This document shows positions 34,120 to 42,483 of a stretch of DNA of 64,000 nt, piece by piece. Position numbers and translations under genes: made by a program. Under the pieces are notes generated by a model. That model did not search any database and was not told where the DNA came from. It saw only the letters and a program-made list of their open reading frames with translations. Source of the stretch: Curtobacterium sp. MCJR17_055. GTDB taxonomy: Bacteria > Actinomycetota > Actinomycetes > Actinomycetales > Microbacteriaceae. The stretch is taken from contig NZ_QKLF01000005.1 of assembly GCF_003224335.1 (NCBI RefSeq), positions 310,001 through 374,000 on the forward strand. The letters are read 5' to 3'. Within the stretch, counting starts at the first letter, position 1; every line of letters starts with the position of its first letter.

Positions 34120-34265
34120 TCGTCCTGGACGGCGTGACGCAGGGCAACCGCCGCACGTGGTCGCGCCTCACCCGCCTGCACACCGCCACGGTCGGTCTGC
34201 CGCTGCAGACCTCGCGCGTCGAGGACGACGGACTCCGCTCCGAGGACGCCTCCTCGCTCGTCTGA
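34116..34265 (+). CDS. Small hypothetical protein, 49 aa, coupled to the small membrane protein
   Basis: Starts within the stop codon of the preceding gene (ATGA). Sequence begins MIVLDGVTQGNRRTWSRLTR; soluble, basic in the first half and acidic at the end. No recognised motif. Its existence rests on the translational coupling and the codon third-position G/C bias over 49 codons. Followed by a 15-bp tandem repeat. Confidence 0.5.
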   Translation: MIVLDGVTQGNRRTWSRLTRLHTATVGLPLQTSRVEDDGLRSEDASSLV

Positions 34266-34279
34266 GGCCCCGTCCGAGC

Positions 34280-34316
34280 GGGCGCCGTCCCAGGGGGCGC
34301 CGTCCCAGGGGGCGCC
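34280..34316. repeat. 15-bp tandem repeat, about 2.5 copies
   Basis: GGGCGCCGTCCCAGG occurs at 34280-34294 and 34295-34309, with a partial third copy to 34316, between the small-ORF pair and the convergent polymerase gene. Confidence 0.9.
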
Positions 34317-34328
34317 TCAGCGGTCCCG

Positions 34329-35348
34329 TCAGCCCTTCTTCGCCCGGGACGGCTGGACGCGCGGCGGCTCGCCGGGCATCTTCGGGAAGTCCGGCGGGAA
34401 CGGCAGCTCCCCCTCACCACGCTCCAGGTCGCGAGCCCACCACTCCAGTAGTGGATCGATGCTCCGCGGCGCGGCGGACATCGTCTCCCACGGATCGCCG
34501 GTGGCGGCGAGCCGACCGGGGACGGTGCGGATCGTGAACACGGTCGGGTCCGCGGTGTCGAGCTCCTCCCACGCGAGCGGGGTCGACACGGCAGCGTGCG
34601 GGAGCGCACGGGGGCTGTAGGCACCGGCCATCGTCCGGTCGCGGTTCGCCTGGTTGAAGTCGACGAAGACGCGTTGCCCGCGCTCCTCCTTCCACCACGC
34701 GGTCGTCACCTGCTCGGGCATCCGCCGCTCGAGTTCCCGGGCCGCCGCGATCACGGCGTGCCGGACGTCGAGGAACTCGTACGCCGGCTCGATCGGCGCG
34801 AAGACGTGCAGGCCGCGGTTGCCGCTCGTCTTCACCCACGCCTCGAGCCCGACGTCGGCCAGGACCTTCCGCAGCTCGTGAGCCGCGGGCACCGCGTCGG
34901 AGAAGTCCGTGCCCGGTTGCGGGTCCAGGTCGATCCGGAGCTGGTCCGGGTGGTCGCTGTCCTCGGCACGGGATGCCCACGGGTGGAACACGACGGTGTT
35001 CATCTGCGCCGCCCAGACCGCGACGGCCGGCTCGTCGACCACCAGCTGCGGGTGGCTCCGGGCGCTCGGGTAGGTGACCGTCACCGCGCGGACGTAGTCG
35101 GGCGCACCCTTCGGCGGGTTCTTCGAGAAGAACTGCTCGCCGTCGACACCGTCGGGGAAGCGCTGCAGCGAGATCGGTCGGTCGCCGTTCGCCCGGACGA
35201 AGGGCTCCCCCACGTCGACGAGGTACTGCGCCAGGTCGAGTTTCGTGATGCCGAGGTCCGGCCACAGCACGCGTGCCGGGCTGGAGATCCGGACCTCCCG
35301 GTCGCCCTCGGGTCCGGGTACGGTCAGCGTCGTCGCCGGTGTCGCCAT
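34329..35348 (-). CDS. LigD-type polymerase/primase domain protein (NHEJ polymerase)
   Basis: 339 residues, a stand-alone archaeo-eukaryotic primase-type domain as in the Pol part of LigD. Catalytic acids Asp140 and Asp142 in RIDLDPQPG, the SGNRGLHV motif with His181 (175-182) and Asp230 in VFVDFNQANRD are present. It fills gaps during end joining; here no ligase or nuclease domain is fused, but a LigC gene lies 0.5 kb away. The ATG is seven bases after TAGGTT (minus strand). The C-terminal Pro/Lys tail is short. Confidence 0.93.
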   Translation of the reverse strand: MATPATTLTVPGPEGDREVRISSPARVLWPDLGITKLDLAQYLVDVGEPFVRANGDRPISLQRFPDGVDGEQFFSKNPPKGAPDYVRAVTVTYPSARSHPQLVVDEPAVAVWAAQMNTVVFHPWASRAEDSDHPDQLRIDLDPQPGTDFSDAVPAAHELRKVLADVGLEAWVKTSGNRGLHVFAPIEPAYEFLDVRHAVIAAARELERRMPEQVTTAWWKEERGQRVFVDFNQANRDRTMAGAYSPRALPHAAVSTPLAWEELDTADPTVFTIRTVPGRLAATGDPWETMSAAPRSIDPLLEWWARDLERGEGELPFPPDFPKMPGEPPRVQPSRAKKG

Positions 35349-35415
35349 GCTGCGGAACCTACTCCCCAGCACCCGCGGAGTACGTGCCGCGCGTCCGCAC
35401 GGGCAGGATGACACC

Positions 35416-36249
35416 GTGAACGCGTACCTCGGGGTCGACCTGGCGTGGGGCCTCGGGACCGAGCGTCGGGCGCCGAACGAGACCGGCCTCGCCGCCGTCG
35501 ACGACGCGGGACGGGTGGTCGACGCCGGCTGGGCCCGCGGGGTCGACGCGGTCACCGCCTGGATCGCCGAGCGGCTCGGCCCCCGCACGCTCGTCGCCGT
35601 GGACGCCTCCCTCGTCGTCACGAACCCGACGGGCATGCGCCAGGTGGAACGGCAGGTCGGCCAGCGCTACGGCCGATGGAGGGTCGCCGCGAACCCGACG
35701 AGCCTCGCCTCGGCCGCGAGCGCGGGCGCCCGCCTGCTCGACCGGCTCACCGCGCTCGGCATCACCTACGTCAGCGACACCGCGAGCATGCGCGCCCGCA
35801 GCGGCCCGGCGGTCTTCGAGTGCTACCCGTACACGACCCTCGTCGGCGTCGAGGAGTTCGGCTACGACGACGAACGCCCCCGGTACAAGCGGCTCGCCCC
35901 GTCGGTGCCGCCGGCGGTCGCCCGTCAGCGCCGCGCCGAGGCGTTCGACGAACTGGTCCGGCGCGTCCGCACGAGGCCGCTCGACCCGCCGCTCGACCTC
36001 GACGGCGATCCGCGCACCCGGGCGCTGGCGGAGCCGTCGGTGCTGCACGGACCGACGCACAAGCACCGGGAGGACCTGCTGGACGGCGTCCTCTGCGCCT
36101 GGACGGCGGCGTTCTGGGAGCGGCACGGCGACCGACGGGTGCAGGTGCTCGGAGGCGATGACGGCTCCCCGTCCGACCCGCGCGACACCGCCGGACGGCT
36201 GCCGGCCCTCGTCGCACCGGCGCGGGAGGCGCAGCGACCCGCTCGCTAG
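35416..36249 (+). CDS. DUF429-family protein
   Basis: 277 residues from a GTG with AGGA eight bases upstream. YLGVDLAWGL opens with the conserved Asp of an RNase H-like fold; VAVDASLVV and VFECYPYTTLVGVEEF carry further acidic residues; HKHREDLLDGVLCAWTA ends the domain. DUF429 proteins are predicted RNase H-like nucleases of unknown role. Its TAG stop is part of the -10 of the next gene. Confidence 0.85.
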   Translation: MNAYLGVDLAWGLGTERRAPNETGLAAVDDAGRVVDAGWARGVDAVTAWIAERLGPRTLVAVDASLVVTNPTGMRQVERQVGQRYGRWRVAANPTSLASAASAGARLLDRLTALGITYVSDTASMRARSGPAVFECYPYTTLVGVEEFGYDDERPRYKRLAPSVPPAVARQRRAEAFDELVRRVRTRPLDPPLDLDGDPRTRALAEPSVLHGPTHKHREDLLDGVLCAWTAAFWERHGDRRVQVLGGDDGSPSDPRDTAGRLPALVAPAREAQRPAR

Positions 36250-36252
36250 GCT
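36247..36252 (+). promoter_or_regulatory. -10 box TAGGCT embedding a stop codon, leaderless GTG promoter
   Basis: TAGGCT begins with the TAG stop of the DUF429 gene and ends six bases before the GTG of the glycosyltransferase, the spacing expected if transcription starts at the GTG itself. Confidence 0.6.
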
Positions 36253-36258
36253 GGTCCG

Positions 36259-37458
36259 GTGAGCACGACGACCGAACCGCTGCGCATCGGGCTCGTCTCG
36301 CTGCACACCTCCCCCGGCGACGAACCCGGTTCCGGCGAGGTCGGCGGCATGAACGTCGTCGTCCGGCACCAGGCCGAGGCCCTGGCCGACCGCGGCCACC
36401 AGGTGGACATCATCACGCGACGCTCGTCGCCGACGCAGCCGGACTCGGTCGCGCTCGTCCCCGGCGTGTGCCTCCGGTTCCTGTCCGCCGGGCCCGCCCA
36501 GCCCGTGCCGAAGGGCGAACACGACGCCTTCATCGAACCGTTCCGACACGGGCTCGCCGCACTCGGACCGTTCGACGTGCTCCACTCGCACCACTGGTTC
36601 TCCGGTGCCGCAGCGCTCCCCGTCGCCCGTGACCGCGGCGTCCCGCACGTCCAGTCCTTCCACTCGATCGCCGCCGACGCGGAGACGCCGCTGTCCGAGG
36701 GCGAACGACCCGAGTCCGCCGGCCGGATGGCCGGCGAGCAGCGCCTGGCCCGGGAGTCCGACGCGGTCGTCGTCGTGAGCGAGGCGGAGGCCGAGACCGT
36801 CCGCACACGGCTCGGCGGTGATGCGTCGCGCGTGTGGATCGTCCCGCCGGGCGTGGACGGGTCGGTCTTCCGTCCGGCTGGCGTCGGTGCCCGCCGGGCG
36901 ACCGCGCCGTACGTGGTCGCCGCTGCACGCGTGCAACCGCTCAAGGGCCTGGACCTGGCGATCGAGGCCATCGCCGGCATCGACCGGGAGGCCCGTCCCA
37001 CCCTCGTCATCGCCGGGGACGCGTCGAGCGAGGCCGGCGACCACGTGGCCGAACTGCGTCGGCTCGCCGAGTCGCGGGGCATCGCCGACCGGGTCACCTT
37101 CATCGGGCCGCAGTCGCGCGCCGACCTCGCCTTCCTGTTCCGCGGGGCAGCGGCCGTGCTCGTCCCGTCCCACTCGGAGACGTACGGGCTCGTGGCGCTC
37201 GAGGGTTCGGCGTCCGGTGTCCCGGTCGTCGCGGCCGCTGCCGGGGGGCTGCGCGAAGCGGTGCTCGACGGCGAGACCGGGGTCGTGCTCGAGTCCCGCG
37301 ACCCGGCGGTGTGGGCCGCGGAGATCCAGCGGGTGCTGACCGAGCCGGAGTACGCCGCCGCACTGTCCTCTGCGGGTCGTGAGCACGCCGAGCGGCTGAG
37401 CTGGGACCGATCGGCGGTCGGCCTGGAGCGCGTGTACCTGCGGGTGCTCGGGCGCTGA
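36259..37458 (+). CDS. GT4-family glycosyltransferase (MshA-like fold)
   Basis: 399 residues. GT-B fold: N-terminal GLVSLHTSP, SGEVGGMNVVVRHQAEAL and VLHSHHWFSG (acceptor side), then C-terminal VAAARVQPLKGLDLAIEA, VIAGDASSEAG and the donor-binding VPSHSETYGLVALEGSASGVPVV with the EX7E pattern. The glycine-rich GGMNVVV loop resembles MshA, but many actinobacterial glycosyltransferases share it, so mycothiol synthesis is only a possibility. Leaderless GTG start. A UDG-like gene follows after six bases. Confidence 0.9.
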   Translation: MSTTTEPLRIGLVSLHTSPGDEPGSGEVGGMNVVVRHQAEALADRGHQVDIITRRSSPTQPDSVALVPGVCLRFLSAGPAQPVPKGEHDAFIEPFRHGLAALGPFDVLHSHHWFSGAAALPVARDRGVPHVQSFHSIAADAETPLSEGERPESAGRMAGEQRLARESDAVVVVSEAEAETVRTRLGGDASRVWIVPPGVDGSVFRPAGVGARRATAPYVVAAARVQPLKGLDLAIEAIAGIDREARPTLVIAGDASSEAGDHVAELRRLAESRGIADRVTFIGPQSRADLAFLFRGAAAVLVPSHSETYGLVALEGSASGVPVVAAAAGGLREAVLDGETGVVLESRDPAVWAAEIQRVLTEPEYAAALSSAGREHAERLSWDRSAVGLERVYLRVLGR

Positions 37459-37464
37459 GGCGAC

Positions 37465-38160
37465 GTGACGCCCGAGCCTGCACCGATCGACCTGGCCGCG
37501 TTCTGGGCGGCGCTCGACGCGGTGCCGGCAGCGGCGGACGCCGAGCGGTTGTTCGACGACGGCACCGGGGCTGCCGTGGGCGGGACTGCCGTGGGCGGGG
37601 GTGACCGCGTCGGCGCTGGTGCCGGTGCGAGCGGGGCCGGGGTGCTGCGTCGGGCGAACCTCGACCGCTACCTCCGGCGGTTCGGCCCGGCGGCCGACAC
37701 GATCCTGGTCGCCGAGGCGCCCGGGTGGCGCGGCATGACGAACACCGGTGTGCCCTTCACGAGCATGCGCGAACTGCAGGACCCGGACGGGCTCTTCGCC
37801 GACGTCCCGTTCGCGGTGCCCGAGGACCCGACCGCACCGTGGGAGGCGTCATCCCGTGTGGTGCACGCAGCCCTGCGCGGGTGGCACGGCCCCCTGCCGG
37901 TGCTCTGGGCGGTGTTCCCGCACCACCCGTTCGCCGCGCCGGACCGGCTGACGAACCGCACACCGCGTCCGAGCGAGGTGCGGGACGGTGCTCCGGTCGC
38001 ACTGGCCCTGGCCGAGGCCGTCGGGGCACGACGCTTCGTGGCGGTCGGTCGGAAGGCGCAGGGTGCGCTGGCCGCCGCGGGCATCGACGCGATCGCGGTG
38101 CGGCACCCCGCCCAGGGCGGCGCGGCAGAGTTCACCGCGCAGCTCGCCGAGCTCCGCTGA
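37465..38160 (+). CDS. Uracil-DNA glycosylase superfamily protein
   Basis: 231 residues. ILVAEAPGWRGMTNTGVPFTSM (about 80-100) takes the place of the family motif 1, and AVRHPAQGGAAEF near the end the HPxxxx motif; the fold fits UDG-like proteins of the actinobacterial type. Base-removal activity is uncertain because the usual catalytic Asp/Asn is not obvious. A Gly-rich segment (36-60) contains a 15-base in-frame repeat coding TAVGG twice. GTG start six bases after the glycosyltransferase stop. Confidence 0.8.
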   Translation: MTPEPAPIDLAAFWAALDAVPAAADAERLFDDGTGAAVGGTAVGGGDRVGAGAGASGAGVLRRANLDRYLRRFGPAADTILVAEAPGWRGMTNTGVPFTSMRELQDPDGLFADVPFAVPEDPTAPWEASSRVVHAALRGWHGPLPVLWAVFPHHPFAAPDRLTNRTPRPSEVRDGAPVALALAEAVGARRFVAVGRKAQGALAAAGIDAIAVRHPAQGGAAEFTAQLAELR

Positions 38161-38164
38161 GGGA

Positions 38165-38596
38165 CTACGCCGAGCGCACGTCCACACCCTTGGCGGCGAG
38201 CGCCTCGGACACGTGCGCCGGGAGCGGAGCAGCGGCGTACACGATGCGCAGGGCCGGCAGGTCGATGACGTCGTCCCAGTTCTGCGGGTCGTAGCGGTCG
38301 TCGGAGCCGTCCCACCCGGGGTGCACGTCCTGCAGGACCTCGAGGTCCGAGTCGACCGTCAGCTCGGTGACCAGGTCGAGCTGCGACGGCAGCAGGTCGA
38401 GGTCGTCGTAGTACGCACGCGCCCGGTCGTCCTGTCCCGGAACGTCGTCCTCGTCCACCACCGTCTCCTCGTCGTCGTCCCCGTCGTAGGGCTCGATGAC
38501 GTCCAGGTCGTAGCAGAGCGCGTCGAGCACGAGCAGCTTCGCGTTGAAGTCCGCGAACTCGATGGGTTCCTCGGTGGTCGTCGACTCCTCGTCCAT
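38165..38596 (-). CDS. Acidic hypothetical protein, 143 aa
   Basis: Very acidic, with runs such as DGDDDEETVVDEDDV, then YYDDLDLLPSQLDLVTEL and a C-terminal ALRIVYAAAPLPAHVSEAL. No signal peptide. I do not recognise it. The ATG is six bases after TACGCT on the minus strand, so leaderless. Convergent with the UDG-like gene, five bases apart. Confidence 0.75.
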   Translation of the reverse strand: MDEESTTTEEPIEFADFNAKLLVLDALCYDLDVIEPYDGDDDEETVVDEDDVPGQDDRARAYYDDLDLLPSQLDLVTELTVDSDLEVLQDVHPGWDGSDDRYDPQNWDDVIDLPALRIVYAAAPLPAHVSEALAAKGVDVRSA

Positions 38597-38691
38597 GCAG
38601 GGAGCGTACCGAGGGGCGGCTGCACGTGCCCGACTCGGCTGATTTCCCTGTGGGACTGGACAGGAAGCGGTCAGCAGGAACAGGGTGGGGC

Positions 38692-40146
38692 ATGGCGACC
38701 ACCACGAAGGCCGAACACGACGCGGGGCATCAGACCGAGCTCCGCCGTGTCATCGGTCCGAAACTCCTCCTGCTGTTCATCGTCGGCGACATCCTCGGCA
38801 CCGGCGTGTACGCGCTCACCGGGCAGGTGGCCGCAGAGGTCGGCGGGGCCGCGTGGCTCCCGTTCCTCATCGCCTTCTCGGTGGCGTTGCTCACGGTGTT
38901 CTCGTACCTGGAACTCGTCACGAAGTACCCGCAGACCGCCGGTGCCGCGCTGTACGTGCACAAGGCGTTCGGCATCCACTTCGTGACGTTCATCGTCACC
39001 TTCATCGTGATGTGCTCGGGGATCACGTCGGCGTCGACGGCGTCCCGTGCCTTCGCGGCGAACCTCGGCGTCGGGTTCGGGCTCGAGCTGCCGAACGTCG
39101 TGGTGATGCTCATCGCGATGGCCTTCATGCTCGCCGTCATGGCGGTGAACTTCCGCGGTGTCAGCGAGTCCGTGAAGACGAACGTCGTGCTCACGCTCGT
39201 CGAGCTCTCGGGCCTCGTGCTCGTCATCCTCGTGGGCTTCTACGCCATCGCCGGCGGCAACGCGGACTTCTCGCGGGTCGTGATGTTCGAGACGCCGGAG
39301 GACAAGAGCCTGCTGCTCAGCGTCTCGACGGCGACCTCGCTGGCGTTCTTCGCGATGGTCGGGTTCGAGGACTCGGTGAACATGGCCGAGGAGACGAAGG
39401 ACCCGTCGCGGATCTTCCCCCGCGTGATGCTGACCGGGCTCGGCATCACGGCCGTCATCTACGTCCTCGTGTCGATCTGCGCCGTGGCCGTCGTGCCGAT
39501 CGGCGAGCTGGCCGGCAACGAGACGCCGCTGGTGACCGTCGTGCAGACCGCGGCCCCGGACTTCCCGATCGGGTCGATCCTGCCGTTCATCTCGATGTTC
39601 GCCGTCGCGAACACCGCACTCATCAACATGATGATGGCGTCCCGGCTGCTCTACGGCATGAGCAAGCAGGGCGTGCTCCCGCGCTTCCTCGGTCGGGTCT
39701 CCCCCACCCGCCGGACCCCGTCGACCGCGATCGTCTTCACGACCGTCATCTCGCTGCTGCTCATCGGATGGGTCTCGCTCGACCCGGAGTCGCCGATCGT
39801 CGTGATCCTGGGCGGGACGACCTCGCTGCTGCTGCTCGCCGTCTTCGCGGTCGTGAACACCTCGGTGCTCGTGCTGCGGCGGGACCGGGTCGGACACAAG
39901 CACTTCCGGGCGGGGGTCGTCCTCCCGGTGATCGGTGTCGTGGCCTGCCTGTGGCTCGTGCTGCCGTTCTCGTCCGGTCGTGCTGCGGAGCAGTACCAGA
40001 TCGCCGGCGCACTGCTCGCGCTCGGCGTCGTGCTCTGGCTCGTGACGTGGTTCACCCACGGGCGGAAGGTCGCGGACAAGGCGCCGACGGGGCTCGTGAC
40101 CGAGCCGACCGCGGTGCAGCGCGACCCGCGCGACGACCACCACTGA
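38692..40146 (+). CDS. APC-superfamily amino acid permease
   Basis: 484 residues with about 12 hydrophobic segments. First segment KLLLLFIVGDILGTGVYALTG has the GxGxY-like unwound motif of APC transporters; segment 6 region FFAMVGFEDSVNMAEETKDP is the conserved APC motif. Likely amino acid or amine uptake; substrate unknown. Start at 38692 after GGAACAGGGTGGGG. Ends with a polar tail and a strong hairpin. Confidence 0.93.
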   Translation: MATTTKAEHDAGHQTELRRVIGPKLLLLFIVGDILGTGVYALTGQVAAEVGGAAWLPFLIAFSVALLTVFSYLELVTKYPQTAGAALYVHKAFGIHFVTFIVTFIVMCSGITSASTASRAFAANLGVGFGLELPNVVVMLIAMAFMLAVMAVNFRGVSESVKTNVVLTLVELSGLVLVILVGFYAIAGGNADFSRVVMFETPEDKSLLLSVSTATSLAFFAMVGFEDSVNMAEETKDPSRIFPRVMLTGLGITAVIYVLVSICAVAVVPIGELAGNETPLVTVVQTAAPDFPIGSILPFISMFAVANTALINMMMASRLLYGMSKQGVLPRFLGRVSPTRRTPSTAIVFTTVISLLLIGWVSLDPESPIVVILGGTTSLLLLAVFAVVNTSVLVLRRDRVGHKHFRAGVVLPVIGVVACLWLVLPFSSGRAAEQYQIAGALLALGVVLWLVTWFTHGRKVADKAPTGLVTEPTAVQRDPRDDHH

Positions 40147-40158
40147 CCGAGCGGCGAG

Positions 40159-40206
40159 GCGCGTCCCCGCCCGACGGCCAGGGTGGCCCGTCGAGCGGGG
40201 ACGCGC
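40159..40206. terminator. Hairpin between permease and ADP-ribosylglycohydrolase genes
   Basis: GCGCGTCCCCGC (40159-40170) pairs with GCGGGGACGCGC (40195-40206), 12 bp; the loop can fold further through GACGG and CCGTC. Confidence 0.75.
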
Positions 40207-40218
40207 GCGGTACCGGGG

Positions 40219-41187
40219 TCAGCTCCGGCGGGCGGGGAGGCCGAGCGGCCCGGGGGTCCGGTCGATCGCCCGGACGGCGAGGGACCGGACCCAGTCGAGG
40301 CGCTTGCCCGGCCACCCGTGCACGAGGACCGTCCACTGCTCGGGCAGCGCCGACGCCCCGGCGAGCGCCCCGGCCAGTCCGCCGGTGATCGCCGCGACGG
40401 TGTCGGTGTCCCCGCCACCGCGGACGGCACGTTCGAGGGTGTCGACCACGCCGTCACCGGAGGTGATCGCCGCCACCGCGGCCTGCAGCGACGCGACGAC
40501 CCACCCGTTGCGCTCAGTGTGGTCCGCGGGCGTGGAGGCCTCGGCCTCGGCGATCCGGTCGAGCCACAGGGTCCGGCGCTCCCGCGGCAGCAGCGGCACA
40601 CCGCGACGGACGTCGAGCCGGCCACGACGGACCGCGTGCCGGATCGCCACCGTCCAGAGCACGCAGGCGTCACCGGCGTCCTCCTCGTAGTGCGTCAGGT
40701 CGCTCACCCGACGGGCGGCGACGGCGAGGGGGCGCTTGGCCCCGTCGCCGAGGAACCCGAGCACGAGCGGCGTCGTCCGCATGAGTGAACCGTTCCCCGC
40801 CGACCGACCGCGTTGCTCGTGCACGGCGCGGGCGGCGGCCTTCGCGGCCTCCTCGGTGTTCGCGGTCATCCGGCCGAGGACGGCACGGGTCTGGGCGCCG
40901 ACGTCGGGAGCGTCCTGCGCCCAGTCCGACCAGGCCGCGAGGAGGCGTCCGTGGGTCCTCGCCTCGTTCCAGCGCGCACCGTTGGCGACCGCCTCGAGGA
41001 CGGGGATCGCCATGCTCGTGTCGTCGGTCCACTCCCCCGGCTCCCAGCCGAACGGTCCACCACCGCGCATCTCGACGGGCTGGTCCGCGGTCAGAGGCGG
41101 GCCGAACTCGTACGGGGCTCCGAGCGCGTCCCCGCACGCACTCGCCAGCACGGCGCCGAGCGCCCGGTCCTGCATCGCTGTGTCCAT
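40219..41187 (-). CDS. ADP-ribosylglycohydrolase family protein
   Basis: 322 residues. Metal-ligand motifs are complete: GDALGAPYEFG (19-29), WTDDTSMA (53-60) and near the C-terminus GGDTDTVAAITGGLAGA. These hold the two magnesium ions in DraG/ARH-type enzymes, which remove ADP-ribose from proteins or small molecules. GGAGGGAACG before the ATG at 41187 fixes the start. No ADP-ribosyltransferase gene is adjacent. Confidence 0.94.
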   Translation of the reverse strand: MDTAMQDRALGAVLASACGDALGAPYEFGPPLTADQPVEMRGGGPFGWEPGEWTDDTSMAIPVLEAVANGARWNEARTHGRLLAAWSDWAQDAPDVGAQTRAVLGRMTANTEEAAKAAARAVHEQRGRSAGNGSLMRTTPLVLGFLGDGAKRPLAVAARRVSDLTHYEEDAGDACVLWTVAIRHAVRRGRLDVRRGVPLLPRERRTLWLDRIAEAEASTPADHTERNGWVVASLQAAVAAITSGDGVVDTLERAVRGGGDTDTVAAITGGLAGALAGASALPEQWTVLVHGWPGKRLDWVRSLAVRAIDRTPGPLGLPARRS

Positions 41188-41327
41188 CGTTCCCTCCGCT
41201 GTCCACGGTAGTGCCGCGAACCGGGGGCATGTCGGCACGCCCCACGTCCAGCGGGAGCGCTTAGCCTCTCTGTGGTGAGCGGCTCCCCGGCCGCTCGTCC
41301 CGCCCACCCCGACGGAGGAACGACCCC

Positions 41328-41948
41328 ATGCGCCGTGCCGGCATCGCACTCGCGTCGGTCTTCGGCGTCGGTGTCGTCGCCGCCGTCATCGGGGTCATCG
41401 TCCTGATCGTCGTCGCGGTGAACTCACTGACCGGGATGGCGTCGTCCTCGGCGACGCCCCGGGCGCTCACCTGCCCGGCAGCACCGGCGAAGACCGTCGG
41501 CGGCGTCGTGGTGCCGGCCGGTCCGATCGGCGGGTTCTGCCAGGACCGTCTGGTGAACGCCGCCGAGGTCATCCGCGCCGCTCGCGCCCTCGGCATCGGA
41601 CCGCACACGCAGGCCGTCGGCGTGATGACCGCGATCGGCGAGTCCGGGCTCGTGAACATCGACCACGGTGACGCCGCCGGGCCGGACAGCCGCGGACTGT
41701 TCCAGCAGCGCGACAACGGCGCGTGGGGCACGTACGAGCAGCGGATGGACCCGTACACGGCGGCGTCGATGTTCTACGCGAAGCTCGTCAAGGTGCCCGG
41801 GTGGAAGACCATGACGCCGACGCAGATGGCGCACGCGGTGCAGGTGAACGCCGACCCCGACCACTACGCCAAGTACTGGCCGACCGCGAAGCGCGTGGTC
41901 GAGGGTCTGACCGGCGAGACCGTGCCGGACGTCGCACCCCAGGGCTAG
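41328..41948 (+). CDS. Membrane-anchored lysozyme-like cell-wall hydrolase
   Basis: 206 residues. One N-terminal membrane segment (6-36), a short linker, then a lysozyme-like domain about 70-195: IRAARALGIGPHTQAVGVMTAIGESGLVN, SRGLFQQRDNGAWGT, PYTAASMFYAKLVKVPGWK and AHAVQVNADPDHYAKYW. The Glu in AIGESGL is in the position of the catalytic acid of transglycosylase-like proteins. Outside the membrane by topology. GGAGGAAC ten bases before the ATG; TAGCCT at 41262-41267 is a likely -10 giving a real leader. Confidence 0.85.
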   Translation: MRRAGIALASVFGVGVVAAVIGVIVLIVVAVNSLTGMASSSATPRALTCPAAPAKTVGGVVVPAGPIGGFCQDRLVNAAEVIRAARALGIGPHTQAVGVMTAIGESGLVNIDHGDAAGPDSRGLFQQRDNGAWGTYEQRMDPYTAASMFYAKLVKVPGWKTMTPTQMAHAVQVNADPDHYAKYWPTAKRVVEGLTGETVPDVAPQG

Positions 41949-41949
41949 G

Positions 41950-42387
41950 TCAGGCGGCCGAGTCGACGGGTTCGTCGTCGTCGAGCTCGATCATCGACGC
42001 CCCGTCCTCGTGCACGACGACCTGCCCGCGCAGCCGGACGCCGTGCTCGGCGAGGGTGCAGGCCATCGCGTCGACCCACGCCCAGTCGACGGGGAACAGC
42101 CCGCTCGCCCCCGGTCGTTCCCACGCGAGGACCACCTGTGCGGCGCCGACCTGCGCGACCACGTCCTCGACGAGTGCGCCGAAGTCCGGCACCCGGTCGT
42201 CGGGTTCGTAGGGCAGGTCGGCGACCGGCATCACCAGGTGCACGGGGAGGCCCCGTTCGCCCAGGAACAGCACCCAGCACTGTCGCCGGACGGGCGCGTC
42301 GAGGAGGGCGACGACGAGGTCCACCACGTCGGCGTCGGTTCGGACTGCGGTTCGCTCGAGTCGGTCGAGCACGTCGGTGTCTGGCAT
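41950..42387 (-). CDS. Hypothetical protein, 145 aa
   Basis: Soluble protein starting MPDTDVLDRLERTAVRTDAD, with QCWVLFLGERGLPVHLVMPVADLP, QVVLAWERPGASGLFPVD and a terminal acidic tail. Actinobacterial-type small protein of unknown function, no motif. The ATG is six bases after GACGCT on the minus strand. It ends one base from the convergent hydrolase gene. Confidence 0.75.
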   Translation of the reverse strand: MPDTDVLDRLERTAVRTDADVVDLVVALLDAPVRRQCWVLFLGERGLPVHLVMPVADLPYEPDDRVPDFGALVEDVVAQVGAAQVVLAWERPGASGLFPVDWAWVDAMACTLAEHGVRLRGQVVVHEDGASMIELDDDEPVDSAA

Positions 42388-42483
42388 GCCCTCAGCGTCG
42401 CCGTCCGACCCGCCGACGGACCCCTCCGATGGCCGATCTGTGGACGACCACGACGTCCGACGGCCCTGTGCAGGAAAACCCGT

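Noticed and set aside
32766-35348. Complete NHEJ operon
   Set aside because: Ligase and polymerase are on opposite strands with small ORFs between, and no ku gene is in the window.
36259-37458. Calling the GT4 gene mshA
   Set aside because: Only the general GT4 fold and a shared GGMNVVV loop are visible; without context of other mycothiol genes the name would be a guess.
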